A DNA stretch of 64,000 nt, taken from NCBI GenBank assembly GCA_036378435.1, contig DASUWK010000059.1, forward strand, positions 62,001-126,000, in the 5' to 3' direction. This DNA comes from DASUWK01 sp036378435 (GTDB taxonomy: Bacteria; Chloroflexota; Dormibacteria; Dormibacterales; Dormibacteraceae). This document shows, piece after piece, positions 1 through 8,131 of the stretch. Each line of letters opens with the position of its first letter. Position 1 is the first letter of the stretch. Both the position numbers and the translations under genes were made by a program. The notes beneath the pieces were generated by a model. It was given only the letters and a program-made list of their open reading frames with translations. It searched no databases and was not told the origin of the DNA.

Positions 1-105
1 GAGCCAGTCGCCGCCCTGCGACACGACGGCCGCAAACGCCAGTCTGCGGTAGTCCCGGTGGGCCAGCGCGGCCCGAAACGCCCCCTTCCTTTCCCCTTCC
101 GCCAT
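1..105 (-). CDS. MFS transporter, N-terminal fragment (runs off window)
   Basis: Reading leftward from an ATG at 105-103 there is an uninterrupted frame to the window edge, 35 codons. It is rich in Arg and Ala and ends ...VVSQGGDWL. The arrangement 'FRAALAHRDYRRLAF..VVSQGGDWL' is the usual beginning of EntS/MFS_3-type major facilitator transporters, in which a short cytoplasmic leader with an HRDYR-like motif precedes the first membrane helix and a conserved GDW. The gene diverges from the cyclase gene on the other strand. The substrate cannot be told from 35 residues. Confidence 0.6.
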   Translation of the reverse strand, partial: MAEGERKGAFRAALAHRDYRRLAFAAVVSQGGDWL

Positions 106-186
106 CAGGCGGCGACAGCATAGCGGGACACGCCGTTCGCAGCCACGCTAATGTTTCCGGCGCCGGTTGACCGAAGGAACAATGTC

Positions 187-3100
187 GTGAACTGTCCGGC
201 GTGTGGGTCGAACAACGAGGTCGGAGCCCGCTTCTGCCAGGAGTGCGGAGCGACCCTCGCGCTGACCTGTGCCCAGTGCGGCGCGCAGGTGCCGCCGAAC
301 GCCAAGTTCTGCAACCAGTGCGGGGCGCCTCAGGGGCCTGCGGCCGCTCGCGTCGCGCCACCGCCCGTGACCGCCGCAGCTGTCAGCGAGCAGCGACTCG
401 TCTCGATCCTTTTCATGGACCTCGTCGGCTTCACGCCGCTCTCCGAGGGCCGGGATCCCGGCGAGACCCGAGAGCTGCTGAGCCGCTACTTCGAGGTCGC
501 TCGCCAGCTCGTAGAGCGATACAACGGCACCGTTCAGAAGTTCATCGGCGACGCGGTCGTCGCAGTCTGGGGCACGCCCACGGCGCGCGAGGACGACGCG
601 GAGCGCGCCGTCCGTACCGGTTTGGAGCTGGTCTTGGCCGTCGCAGAGCTGGGCGGGGAGCTCGGACTGCCGCAACTGCAGGCACGCGTCGGCGTCCACA
701 CCGGCCCGGCGGCTGTGACGCTCGGCGCCGAGGCGGAGGGGATGGTCGTCGGCGACATGGTCAACACCGCCTCGCGCATCCAGGGCGCTGCGCCGGCAGG
801 CGGAGTCCTGGTGGCGGAGCCGACGCGGCTGGCGAGCGAGGCCGCCATCGCCTACGAGGACGCGGGAGTCCACGAGCTCAAGGGCAAGAGCGAGCCGATG
901 CAGCTCTGGCAGGCCGTCCGCGTCACCGCCACTCGGGGCGGCGCCCTGAAGTCCACGGCCCTCGAGCCTCCCTTCGTGGGTCGTGAGCGCGAGTTCCGCA
1001 TGACCAAGGAGCTCTTCCACGCCACCGTCGACGACGGGCGTGCCCACCACCTGGCCGTGCTGGGAATCGCGGGGATCGGCAAATCTCGCCTGGCCTGGGA
1101 GTTCGAGAAGTACATCGACGGCGTCGTGCTGCGAGTCCTCTGGCACCACGGCCGCTGCCTCTCCTACGGAAGTGGCGTCGCATACTCGGCGCTGGCCGAG
1201 ATGATCAGGGCGCGGGCGCACATCGTCGAGGCCGAGGATGCGTCGGCAACTCGTGGCAAGCTCGTCGAGGCCGTCGCGACCTTCGTCGCCGACCCGGACG
1301 AGCGCGCCTGGGTCGAGCCGCGCCTGGCCCACCTGCTCGGGCTGGAGGAGCGTGACGGGTGGGAGCGCGAGGAGCTCTTCTCCGGCTGGCGCCTCTTCAT
1401 CGAGGGCATGGCCCGAGAGGCCCCGGTGGTGCTCGTCTTCGAGGACATGCAGTGGGCCGACGCGGGCCTGCTCGACTTCATCGACTCGCTCCTCGAACGC
1501 TCCCGAGAGCTCCCGTTGTTCGTGGTCACGATGAGCCGGCCGGACACCGAGAGCGAGGTCGGCCGCGGACGGCGCAACGCCACCTCCCTCTACCTCGAGC
1601 CGCTGCCGCGGGAGACGATGGGGCAGCTGCTGGACGGACTCGTTCCAGGCCTACCCTCCGCACTGCGAACTGCGATCCTCGAGCGCTCAGAAGGCGTGCC
1701 GCTCTACGCGGTCGAGATGGTCCGCATGCTGCTCGCCCAGGGCGTCCTGGCCCATGACGGCGGCTCAATTCGAATCGTTCAGGCGGATGCGGACCTGCGG
1801 GTGCCCGACACACTGCACTCGCTCATCGCCGCCCGGCTCGACGAGCTCAGCGCCGACGAGCGCCGGCTGCTTCAGGTGGCCAGCGTTCTCGGCAAGACCT
1901 TCCGCAAGGAGAGCCTGCCGGCGTTGATCGACCTCCCTGAATCGCGCATCGACGAGCTGCTCTCGGGTCTGCTGCGGAAGGATGTGCTCTCGCTGCAGGC
2001 GGATCCACGATCGCCGGAGCGTGGTCAGTACGGGTTCATCCAGGACCTCATCCGGCACGTCGCGTACGAGACGCTGCCCAAACGCGACCGGCGTGCCCTA
2101 CACCTGGCGGTTGCCAGGCACCTCGAGGACACGTGGGGTGGGGAGGAGCTGGATATCGTCGAGGTTCTTGCCCACCACTACCTGGAGGCGCACCGGCTGG
2201 TTCCAGAGGCCGACGATGCCGAAGGGATCCGCGACAAGGCGCACGCCGCCCTGATCCGGGCAGCTGAACGCGCTGCTTCACTGGCCGCCCATGAGGAAGC
2301 TCGCGAGCTGTTCGTGCAAGCCGCCAGCGTCGCGCCCGACGCCGGCGCGGGGGCACGGTTCCTCGAACAGGCGGGCTTCATGGCGTGGCATGCCGCGGCC
2401 TACGAGAACGCGGCGGACACCTATCGCCGGTCGATCGATATGTACGAGAGCGCAGGGGACGTCGGCGGTGCAGCGCGGGCCGCGGCCCGCCTCGGCGAAG
2501 TTGAGTGGAGGCTGGGCGACCTGGCCGGGGCGCTGGAGCGCATGACTCGCTCCTTCGAGGTCCTGCGCACCCAGGATCCTGACGAGAGCATGGGCACAAT
2601 CGCGGCCCAACTGGCGCGCTTCTACTACTTCGAGGGCGATCCGGCGAAGGGCGTCGAGCTGGTAGAGGTTGCCCTCGAGATTGCGGAGGATCTCGGCTTG
2701 CCCGGTGTGCTGGCAGAGGCTCTGAACACCAAGAGCATGCTGCTGGAGGGCCTTGGCCACCCGCAGGAGGCGATCGCGCTTCGGTACCACTCGCTGACCG
2801 TCGCCCTGCAGAACGGTTTGCACCAGGCCGCCCTCCGCGCCTACAACAACACGGTCAACGGGCTCGTCGACTGGGATCGGCTGGAGGACGCGTTGGAGCT
2901 TGCCGATCGGGGCCTCCAGCTGGCCGGCCGGCTCGGTCAGCGCTTTTGGCTGTCGCAGTTGTACGGCATCAAGGCAATGACTCTCTACATGCTCGGACGC
3001 TGGGATGCTGCCGTGGAAGTCGCCAGGAGCACGCAGCAGAACGATGTGTCCGGCGCCGCCTCCGAAGCGCTCCTCGCGAACCTGCTCATCGACCTGGCGC

Positions 3101-3711
3101 GCCGACCTGATGCGGACGCCGTCGAGATGCCCGCGATGCTCGAGGAGATGGCCTCCCGAGAGGACGTCCAAGACCGCGGCTCGTACCTGATGCCGGCCGC
3201 GGCGCTGCGTCTCGCGCGGGGTCGAACGCGTGAAGCGCTGGCCTTGGCCGAAGAGTCGATGGCCGTGGTCAAGCCACTCGGTATCGTCGCCTCATTGGTC
3301 AGGTGGTCCTATGTCCTGGCCTGTCAGGCCGCCGCCGACCTCCAGGACGAGGACAAGCTCTTGCAGCTTCTGGTGGAGCTCGACGCCTACCCGCCAGGCC
3401 GCCTGACGCCGTGGACGAAAGCGAATATCGCCCGCTTCCGCGGACGGCTCTGCGCCCTCACCGGCGCGTCCGGCGCGGCAGCCGCCTTCCGTATCGCCGA
3501 GAATGGTTTCCGAGAGATAGGCACCGTTTACTGGCTCGCCCTGACTCTCCGCGAGCATGCCGCCTGGCTCGTCACACAGGAAAAGGCGCCGGAGGCGGAG
3601 CCGCTCCTGGCGGAGGCCGCCGAGCTCTTCCAGCGGCTCGGCATACCGACCTCACAGGTGGAGGCGAGCGCGGCCGCCCCCGCCGAGGCCGAGGTGCCGA
3701 CCGTACCCTAG
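187..3711 (+). CDS. Zinc-ribbon / class III adenylate cyclase / NTPase / TPR signalling protein
   Basis: Domains in order: two zinc-ribbon CxxC pairs in the first 50 residues; a class III cyclase domain (about residues 65-240) with the metal aspartates in FMDLVGFTP and FIGDAVVAVWG, the lysine just before the second (QKFIGD), and the N/R pair of VNTASRI; an AAA/NACHT-like ATPase with Walker A GIAGIGKSR (about 300); then a long TPR-like helical region to the C-terminus. All the main cyclase catalytic residues look intact, so cAMP synthesis is likely, gated by the NTPase/TPR part as in other large cyclase-ATPase proteins of soil bacteria. An ATG at 151 is in frame, but GTG 187 follows GAAGGA with 8 nt spacing and puts the zinc ribbon at the start, so I prefer it. 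Confidence 0.88.
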   Translation: MNCPACGSNNEVGARFCQECGATLALTCAQCGAQVPPNAKFCNQCGAPQGPAAARVAPPPVTAAAVSEQRLVSILFMDLVGFTPLSEGRDPGETRELLSRYFEVARQLVERYNGTVQKFIGDAVVAVWGTPTAREDDAERAVRTGLELVLAVAELGGELGLPQLQARVGVHTGPAAVTLGAEAEGMVVGDMVNTASRIQGAAPAGGVLVAEPTRLASEAAIAYEDAGVHELKGKSEPMQLWQAVRVTATRGGALKSTALEPPFVGREREFRMTKELFHATVDDGRAHHLAVLGIAGIGKSRLAWEFEKYIDGVVLRVLWHHGRCLSYGSGVAYSALAEMIRARAHIVEAEDASATRGKLVEAVATFVADPDERAWVEPRLAHLLGLEERDGWEREELFSGWRLFIEGMAREAPVVLVFEDMQWADAGLLDFIDSLLERSRELPLFVVTMSRPDTESEVGRGRRNATSLYLEPLPRETMGQLLDGLVPGLPSALRTAILERSEGVPLYAVEMVRMLLAQGVLAHDGGSIRIVQADADLRVPDTLHSLIAARLDELSADERRLLQVASVLGKTFRKESLPALIDLPESRIDELLSGLLRKDVLSLQADPRSPERGQYGFIQDLIRHVAYETLPKRDRRALHLAVARHLEDTWGGEELDIVEVLAHHYLEAHRLVPEADDAEGIRDKAHAALIRAAERAASLAAHEEARELFVQAASVAPDAGAGARFLEQAGFMAWHAAAYENAADTYRRSIDMYESAGDVGGAARAAARLGEVEWRLGDLAGALERMTRSFEVLRTQDPDESMGTIAAQLARFYYFEGDPAKGVELVEVALEIAEDLGLPGVLAEALNTKSMLLEGLGHPQEAIALRYHSLTVALQNGLHQAALRAYNNTVNGLVDWDRLEDALELADRGLQLAGRLGQRFWLSQLYGIKAMTLYMLGRWDAAVEVARSTQQNDVSGAASEALLANLLIDLARRPDADAVEMPAMLEEMASREDVQDRGSYLMPAAALRLARGRTREALALAEESMAVVKPLGIVASLVRWSYVLACQAAADLQDEDKLLQLLVELDAYPPGRLTPWTKANIARFRGRLCALTGASGAAAAFRIAENGFREIGTVYWLALTLREHAAWLVTQEKAPEAEPLLAEAAELFQRLGIPTSQVEASAAAPAEAEVPTVP

Positions 3712-3718
3712 AACGGCG

Positions 3719-4402
3719 ATGGACTCGGAGCGGGAGCTGCTCAAAGAGCTGATGGCGGCCCCGCCGGCTGAGTTCACCGCCGTGCGCACGAGGCTGGTCC
3801 GCGAAGGCGCGCGCGACCTCGCGAAGGTGCGCAAGCCGCCCCTCAAGCTCTGGGCCGCCAACCGCGCCATGGCCGCCCGACGCGACGCTGTCGAGCGTCT
3901 GGCCGCGGTCACTCGGCACCTGCAAGAGCTCGAGCGCTCCATCGCCCGCGGTCAGACCGGAGCCGGCGCTGAGCTCCGGTCGGCGGCCGCCGATCAGCGG
4001 CGCGAGCTGGACGTGCTGGAGTCCGAGGCGAGGAGCCAGCTCACCGCGATCCACGTCTCGCCGAGCGCGGCCGTCGAGGCCCGCGACATCATCCGCACCG
4101 CGGCCCTGGCCGGGGCGGAGCTGTGGTCCGACCTGGCGGAAGGTGTGCTGACGCACCCACCCGATGAGCCGGATCACGCCGTGTTTGGGGTCACCGAGGC
4201 AGAGCTGCCCCGGCCGCGCGTCGTCGATGCCAAGCGCCAGCAGGAGCGCTTCAAACGACTGGCCGAGGCTGCCGCGGTTCTGCGAGCCGAGGCGGTCCGA
4301 TTGCGCCAGGAGGCGGAACGGCTGCAGGACGAGGCGCAGCAGATGAAGCGGCGCGCCGACTCGGCCGAGGCGCGGGCTTCCGAAGCCGAGTCCAAGCTCT
4401 AG
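3719..4402 (+). CDS. Coiled-coil hypothetical protein
   Basis: 227 residues, unrecognised. The ATG lies 8 nt after the cyclase stop, so the two are probably co-transcribed. The frame stays open further upstream, but that part lies inside the cyclase gene and is an Arg/Pro-rich shadow. The protein is soluble and highly charged. A helical N-terminal half (AANRAMAARRDAVERLAAV) is followed by a linker with several Pro, and a strongly heptad-like Glu/Arg/Ala C-terminus (about 165-227) that should form a coiled coil. There is no signal peptide or membrane helix. Its position suggests a partner of the cyclase, but that is inference only. Confidence 0.75.
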   Translation: MDSERELLKELMAAPPAEFTAVRTRLVREGARDLAKVRKPPLKLWAANRAMAARRDAVERLAAVTRHLQELERSIARGQTGAGAELRSAAADQRRELDVLESEARSQLTAIHVSPSAAVEARDIIRTAALAGAELWSDLAEGVLTHPPDEPDHAVFGVTEAELPRPRVVDAKRQQERFKRLAEAAAVLRAEAVRLRQEAERLQDEAQQMKRRADSAEARASEAESKL

Positions 4403-4428
4403 ACGGGCAGAAGCTTTCTAGACGGGCA
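4398..4428. repeat. 12-bp direct repeat spanning two convergent stop codons
   Basis: TCTAGACGGGCA occurs at 4398-4409 and again at 4417-4428. The TAG of the first copy terminates the coiled-coil gene on the plus strand. The CTA of the second copy is the stop of the convergent SDR gene. A short local duplication probably created this layout. Confidence 0.6.
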
Positions 4429-5041
4429 CAATCGCGCCGCTCACAGCGGCCGCTTCGTCGCTGCAGAGCCAGAGGATGGTCCGGGCTATCAGCTCTGGCG
4501 CCACCGCGTTCTTCATCGCCGCCTCGGGCATGGAGGCGCGGTTCGCACGCGTGTCGATCAGCAGAGGCATGACCGCGTTCACGCGGATCCCAGAGCTCTT
4601 GAGCTCACCCGCGAGGATCTCGGTCAGCCGGTTGACGCCGGCCTTGGCGACGCCATAGGCCGCCGAGCCCACGCTGCCCGCCACCGCCGCTCGGGATGAG
4701 ACGTTGACGATCGCCGAGCCCGGCCGCATCCGGGTCGCTGCGGCCCGGCAAGACCACCAGCCTGTCTCGAGGTTCAGCCGGAGCATGTGACGCAGCGATT
4801 CGGGACTGCTCTCGGCCAGGGCTCCGCCGGCGAAGCCGCCGGTCACGTTCACCAGCCAGCGAGGCACGGCGTCCAACCCGTTCCAGAGGTCTTCGACGGC
4901 GCCGGCGTCGGTGAGGTCCACGCTGAGGTCGGCGCCCTCTCGCGCGACGCCGAGCACGCGGTCGCCGCGGGTGCGGAAGGCGTCGACCACCGCCGGGCCG
5001 AGCCCGCCGCTCGCTCCGCAGACGAGGGCCAAGTCAGCCAA
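4418..5041 (-). CDS. SDR family NAD(P)-dependent oxidoreductase
   Basis: 207-residue short-chain dehydrogenase/reductase with a Rossmann fold. The N-terminal nucleotide motif CGASGGLGP replaces the usual TGxxxGIG. The NAG-equivalent is VTGGFAG, the catalytic serine lies in VNVSSRAAV, and the YGVAK motif supplies Tyr and Lys. The C-terminus (SGAIVPV) matches the usual SG..i.VdGG ending but is slightly short. The substrate is unknown. It ends head-to-head with the coiled-coil gene and starts 5 nt from the end of the RibD_C-like gene on the same strand, so both are probably one transcript. Confidence 0.85.
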   Translation of the reverse strand: MADLALVCGASGGLGPAVVDAFRTRGDRVLGVAREGADLSVDLTDAGAVEDLWNGLDAVPRWLVNVTGGFAGGALAESSPESLRHMLRLNLETGWWSCRAAATRMRPGSAIVNVSSRAAVAGSVGSAAYGVAKAGVNRLTEILAGELKSSGIRVNAVMPLLIDTRANRASMPEAAMKNAVAPELIARTILWLCSDEAAAVSGAIVPV

Positions 5042-5046
5042 TTAGG

Positions 5047-5772
5047 TCAGGCAAAGGCGTAGCGCAGAAAGAGCAGGTCGCCGGCGCGCCGCAGGCTCAG
5101 CAGCCGCGCCGGGCGCGGATCGTCCGGCAACGCCCGGAAGCCCTCGACGAGGCCCGGTCGTCCACCTCCGTCCCTGCCCGCGAGCACGGGAGAGACCGTC
5201 AGGAAGAGCTCGTCCACCAGCTTCGCGCGAAGCAGCCCGCCCATCAGCCGCGGCCCGCCCTCGGTGAGGATGCGCCGGTGGCCGCGGTCTCGCAGGCCCG
5301 CCAGCACCGACCGGAGGTCCTGCCGGCCGGTGAGCAATGTCGAGGTCCGCGCCGCCCTGGAGCCCGGATCGAGCTTGCCGCTGCCGCTGAGGATGTAGAC
5401 CTGCGGCTCGGACGGCAGGCCCAGTGCGCGCCTCACCTCGGCGAACTCGGCGGCATGCCCCGGCGAGGCGTGCTCCGGCGTCCATTGGTGCTCGGCCTCG
5501 TCGCGCGCGGTGCCGGCTCCGACCACGACGGCGTCCGCGACGGCGCGCAGGAGGCCGAGTAGATATCGGTCGGCCTCGTCGCCACCGCTGAGCAGCCTGC
5601 CCGCCGACTGCTTGACCTCGGGCTCGAAGGCGACGACGCCGTCGATGCTCGAGACGAAGTTGCCGAAGACCACGTCCGGCCAGAGGTCAAGCGCGCCATA
5701 CGTTTCTACAACCGAAGGCGGGAGGTCGAGCGGCGGCGCACCGTCGACCTCATAGAGGGACTCGAACTTCAG
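5047..5772 (-). CDS. RibD C-terminal/DHFR-like reductase; start codon probably CTG
   Basis: Pyrimidine-reductase-like protein of the RibD_C family. NFVSSIDGVV near the N-terminus, VVGAGTARDE in the middle, ILTEGGPRLMG and LFLTVSPVLAGR towards the C-terminus are typical. The first GTG in frame (5673) starts right at the core strand and would remove the family's usual N-terminal arm. The coding-like frame continues upstream (FESLYEVDGAPPLDLPPSV) to a CTG at 5772 that overlaps the TGA of the preceding small gene as CTGA. No ATG, GTG or TTG exists in that extension. I therefore suggest a coupled CTG start; 5673 is the conservative alternative. It may act in riboflavin-like or antifolate-related reduction; the substrate is unknown. 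Confidence 0.75.
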   Translation of the reverse strand: MKFESLYEVDGAPPLDLPPSVVETYGALDLWPDVVFGNFVSSIDGVVAFEPEVKQSAGRLLSGGDEADRYLLGLLRAVADAVVVGAGTARDEAEHQWTPEHASPGHAAEFAEVRRALGLPSEPQVYILSGSGKLDPGSRAARTSTLLTGRQDLRSVLAGLRDRGHRRILTEGGPRLMGGLLRAKLVDELFLTVSPVLAGRDGGGRPGLVEGFRALPDDPRPARLLSLRRAGDLLFLRYAFA

Positions 5773-5912
5773 CTGGCGTTACCGCGGCTCCGGAAGAACA
5801 GGAAGGCGGCGACGACCACCACGACGATGATGATGATCAGCTCGACGGTGTGGGTCGTGGAAAGCGCGAGGGGAGCGGCCAAAAGCGAAGTCAAATGCAT
5901 GGCAACAAACAT
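5769..5912 (-). CDS. 47-residue single-pass membrane peptide
   Basis: ATG at 5912-5910, stop TGA at 5771-5769. The peptide has a short N-terminus, a run of Ile then Val forming one strong transmembrane helix (residues about 24-40) and a basic end (FFRSRGNAS), as expected for an N-out/C-in anchor. Its stop overlaps the proposed start of the RibD_C-like gene. No homologue is recognised. The long hydrophobic run and the tight overlap support a real gene, but its size keeps confidence moderate. Confidence 0.5.
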   Translation of the reverse strand: MFVAMHLTSLLAAPLALSTTHTVELIIIIVVVVVAAFLFFRSRGNAS

Positions 5913-5944
5913 GCCAGGTTAGGGCGCCTTCGCGCCGGAGCGGT

Positions 5945-6544
5945 TCAGGTTTCGAATTCGAAGGCCGCGATCCGGGCCTCGGCTCCGGCGACGAATCGAA
6001 TCTCCAGCGGCACCTCGGCGAGTACCTCGGTCCAGCGGCGAGCGGCTGCCTCCGGGTCTGGCGCCGCGATCGTCGCCCCGACCACTCGGCCGGGACCCAG
6101 CCGCGCGGGGGCCTTGCCGCTCCACTCCGGCCCTGCCCAGTGCCAGCTTTCGGGCGGGCGGGGCGTGTCGAGCGAGACGATCGCGCCCGGCAGGTCCTTG
6201 GGGTGCAGGTGCGTGCCCGACACCTCTGGGTGGTCGCTCTGCCAAACGATGCGGGCGCCTGCCTCGGTCGCCCGAGCCCGCGCGGCCGGCGTGTCGGGGA
6301 CCTGGAACATCAGCATGTAGGGGCCCTCGCCGAAGCGCCGGATGTAGCGGGCCGCGGGAGCGTCGTCGCGAAACGGCGAGACGACCTCGACGAAGGTGTC
6401 GCCCAGCGCCATGACCGCGTTGTGCAGTCCGAAGTGCTCCACGCCAGGGTCTTGGTAGGGCTCGCCCAGCGGAAGCTCGGCACGGAGCTCGCCGACCTTC
6501 GCCTCCAGGTCCAGCGCCGCGTACACCACTTGACGGAGCCTCAT
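5945..6544 (-). CDS. Glyoxalase-like (VOC superfamily) protein
   Basis: 199 residues. The start RLRQVVYAALDLE, then EHFGLHNAVMALGDTFVEVVSP, fits the glyoxalase-like domain family: betaalphabetabetabeta repeats and an early GLHN....D.FVE motif. The second half repeats the fold weakly (GIEARIAAFEF-type end). The ATG at 6544 overlaps the stop of the carboxylase gene as ATGA, so translation is coupled. An upstream in-frame extension lies inside the carboxylase gene and is disregarded. Since it is coupled to an acyl-CoA carboxylase, an epimerase or acyl-CoA-related role (as with methylmalonyl-CoA epimerase, another VOC protein) is a fair guess, but the metal ligands of that enzyme are not clearly visible. 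Confidence 0.78.
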   Translation of the reverse strand: MRLRQVVYAALDLEAKVGELRAELPLGEPYQDPGVEHFGLHNAVMALGDTFVEVVSPFRDDAPAARYIRRFGEGPYMLMFQVPDTPAARARATEAGARIVWQSDHPEVSGTHLHPKDLPGAIVSLDTPRPPESWHWAGPEWSGKAPARLGPGRVVGATIAAPDPEAAARRWTEVLAEVPLEIRFVAGAEARIAAFEFET

Positions 6545-8100
6545 GGCCGCGCGGGCCGGGAGCGAGGGCCGAGCTGTTCCGGCAGGACTTTGTACGCCAT
6601 CTCGACCCAATCAACCAGCAGGCGGCGGGTGTTGGCCGGGTCCACGATGCGTTCGATGTTGAAGGACTCGGCCGTCCGGAACGGCGAGCGCAGCGCCTCC
6701 AGCCCGGCCAGGATCTCCGACTTCAGCGCCTCGGGGTTGTCTGAGGCCTCCAGCTCGCGCCGGTAGGCCGCCTCCACGCCGCCCTCAAGAGGCAGCGAGC
6801 CCCAGTCGGCCGAGGGCCACGCGAAGCGGAAGTTCAGCGCCTGCGCGTTGCCGTGCGCCGCGCCGGCGACACCGAAGACCTTGCGGACGATGACCGACGC
6901 CCAGGGGACGCCGGCCTGGTAGACGGCCGCGAGGGCCCTGGCCCCACGGCGAATCGTGCCGGCCCGCTCCGCCTCGACGCCGATCACGAATCCGGGCTGG
7001 TCGACGAAATTCACGACGGGGAGGTGGAACGTGTCCGCCAGGTCGGCGAAGCGGGCCAGCTTGTCAGACGCGTCGGCGGTGAGGCCGCCGCCGTAGACGT
7101 GCGGGTCCGAAGCCAGCACGGCGACCGAGTAGCCGTCCAGGCGCGCCAGGGCGGTGATGAGCGAGCGGCCGAACCCCGCGCCGGTCTCCAGCACCGAGCC
7201 GGGATCAAATACCAGGGCGAGTATCCGCCGCATGTCGTACGGCCGCCGGCGGTTGCGGGGCACGATGGAGCGCAGCTCGTCCGCAGTGTCGGTCGCCGGC
7301 TGGCGGCACTCGCCGCCCGGAGGTACCTCCCACACGCTGCTCGGCAGGTAGGCGAGGAAGCGCCTGCACTGAGCCAGCGCGTCGGCCTCCGTCTCGGCCA
7401 CGTTGTCGACCGCGCCTGAGCGGGAGGCGATCTCCCAGCCACCGAGCTCTTCTTTGTCCACCCGCTGACGCATGCCCGCGGCGACCACCGGCGGGCCGGC
7501 GACGAAGAGCTGGGAGGTGCCGCGCACCATGACCGAGAAGTGGGCGCTGACGACGCGAGCGGCGCCGAGCCCCGCGACCGGGCCCAGGCACGCCGCGACC
7601 ACTGGCACCTTGCCGAGGTTGTCCACCACGAGGTCCCAAGCGGGATTGGCCGGAACGTAGGTGCGGCCGATGTCGTGGTAGGACTTGACGCTGCCGCCGC
7701 CCCCGGTGCCGTCGACCAGCCGCACGATCGGAAGCCGGAGTTCGTTCGCCATCCGCTCCGCGTAAACCTGCTTGGCGTGGATCGCGGCGTCTGACGCCCC
7801 GCCGCGAACGGTGAAGTCGTCGCCGCACACCACCACCCGCCGGCCCTCGACGCGGCCGTAGCCGCTGACGATGTTCGAGGGAGTGAACGAGGCCAGCTCG
7901 GCGCCTTCGTACTTGGCGAAGCCGGCCAGCGTGCCGATCTCTTCGAACGTGCCTGCGTCGAGCAGCTGGTCGATGCGTTCGCGGACGGTCTGGCGTCCGG
8001 CGGCTCGCGCCCGCTCGATTCGCTCAGCACCGCCCATCTGGCGGGCAAGCTCCTCGCGTTTGCGGAGCTCCTCCAGTTCAGGCTCCCACTCGCCGCCCAT
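6541..8100 (-). CDS. Acyl-CoA carboxylase, carboxyltransferase (beta) subunit
   Basis: 519 residues, the normal length for propionyl-/acetyl-/methylcrotonyl-type carboxyltransferase subunits. An N-terminal helical arm (ELRKREELARQMGG) leads into the crotonase-like half with VVVCGDDFTVRGGA and the oxyanion-hole region. The second half carries FVDQPGFVIGVEAERAG, RGARAL and VRKVFGVAGAAHG, the conserved acyl-CoA/biotin-binding stretch. No biotin carboxylase or biotin carrier gene is in the window, so its partner is encoded elsewhere. It is divergent from the acyl-CoA synthetase and overlaps the VOC protein downstream, which suggests a small acyl-CoA metabolism locus. Confidence 0.92.
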   Translation of the reverse strand: MGGEWEPELEELRKREELARQMGGAERIERARAAGRQTVRERIDQLLDAGTFEEIGTLAGFAKYEGAELASFTPSNIVSGYGRVEGRRVVVCGDDFTVRGGASDAAIHAKQVYAERMANELRLPIVRLVDGTGGGGSVKSYHDIGRTYVPANPAWDLVVDNLGKVPVVAACLGPVAGLGAARVVSAHFSVMVRGTSQLFVAGPPVVAAGMRQRVDKEELGGWEIASRSGAVDNVAETEADALAQCRRFLAYLPSSVWEVPPGGECRQPATDTADELRSIVPRNRRRPYDMRRILALVFDPGSVLETGAGFGRSLITALARLDGYSVAVLASDPHVYGGGLTADASDKLARFADLADTFHLPVVNFVDQPGFVIGVEAERAGTIRRGARALAAVYQAGVPWASVIVRKVFGVAGAAHGNAQALNFRFAWPSADWGSLPLEGGVEAAYRRELEASDNPEALKSEILAGLEALRSPFRTAESFNIERIVDPANTRRLLVDWVEMAYKVLPEQLGPRSRPARP

Positions 8101-8131
8101 CTATGGGACATGATTGTGGTCCGTGTCTCGT

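Noticed and set aside
148..1332. Long open frame antisense to the cyclase gene
   Set aside because: Arg/Val/Gly-rich composition without any motif; the opposite strand encodes an unmistakable cyclase. A GC-rich shadow.
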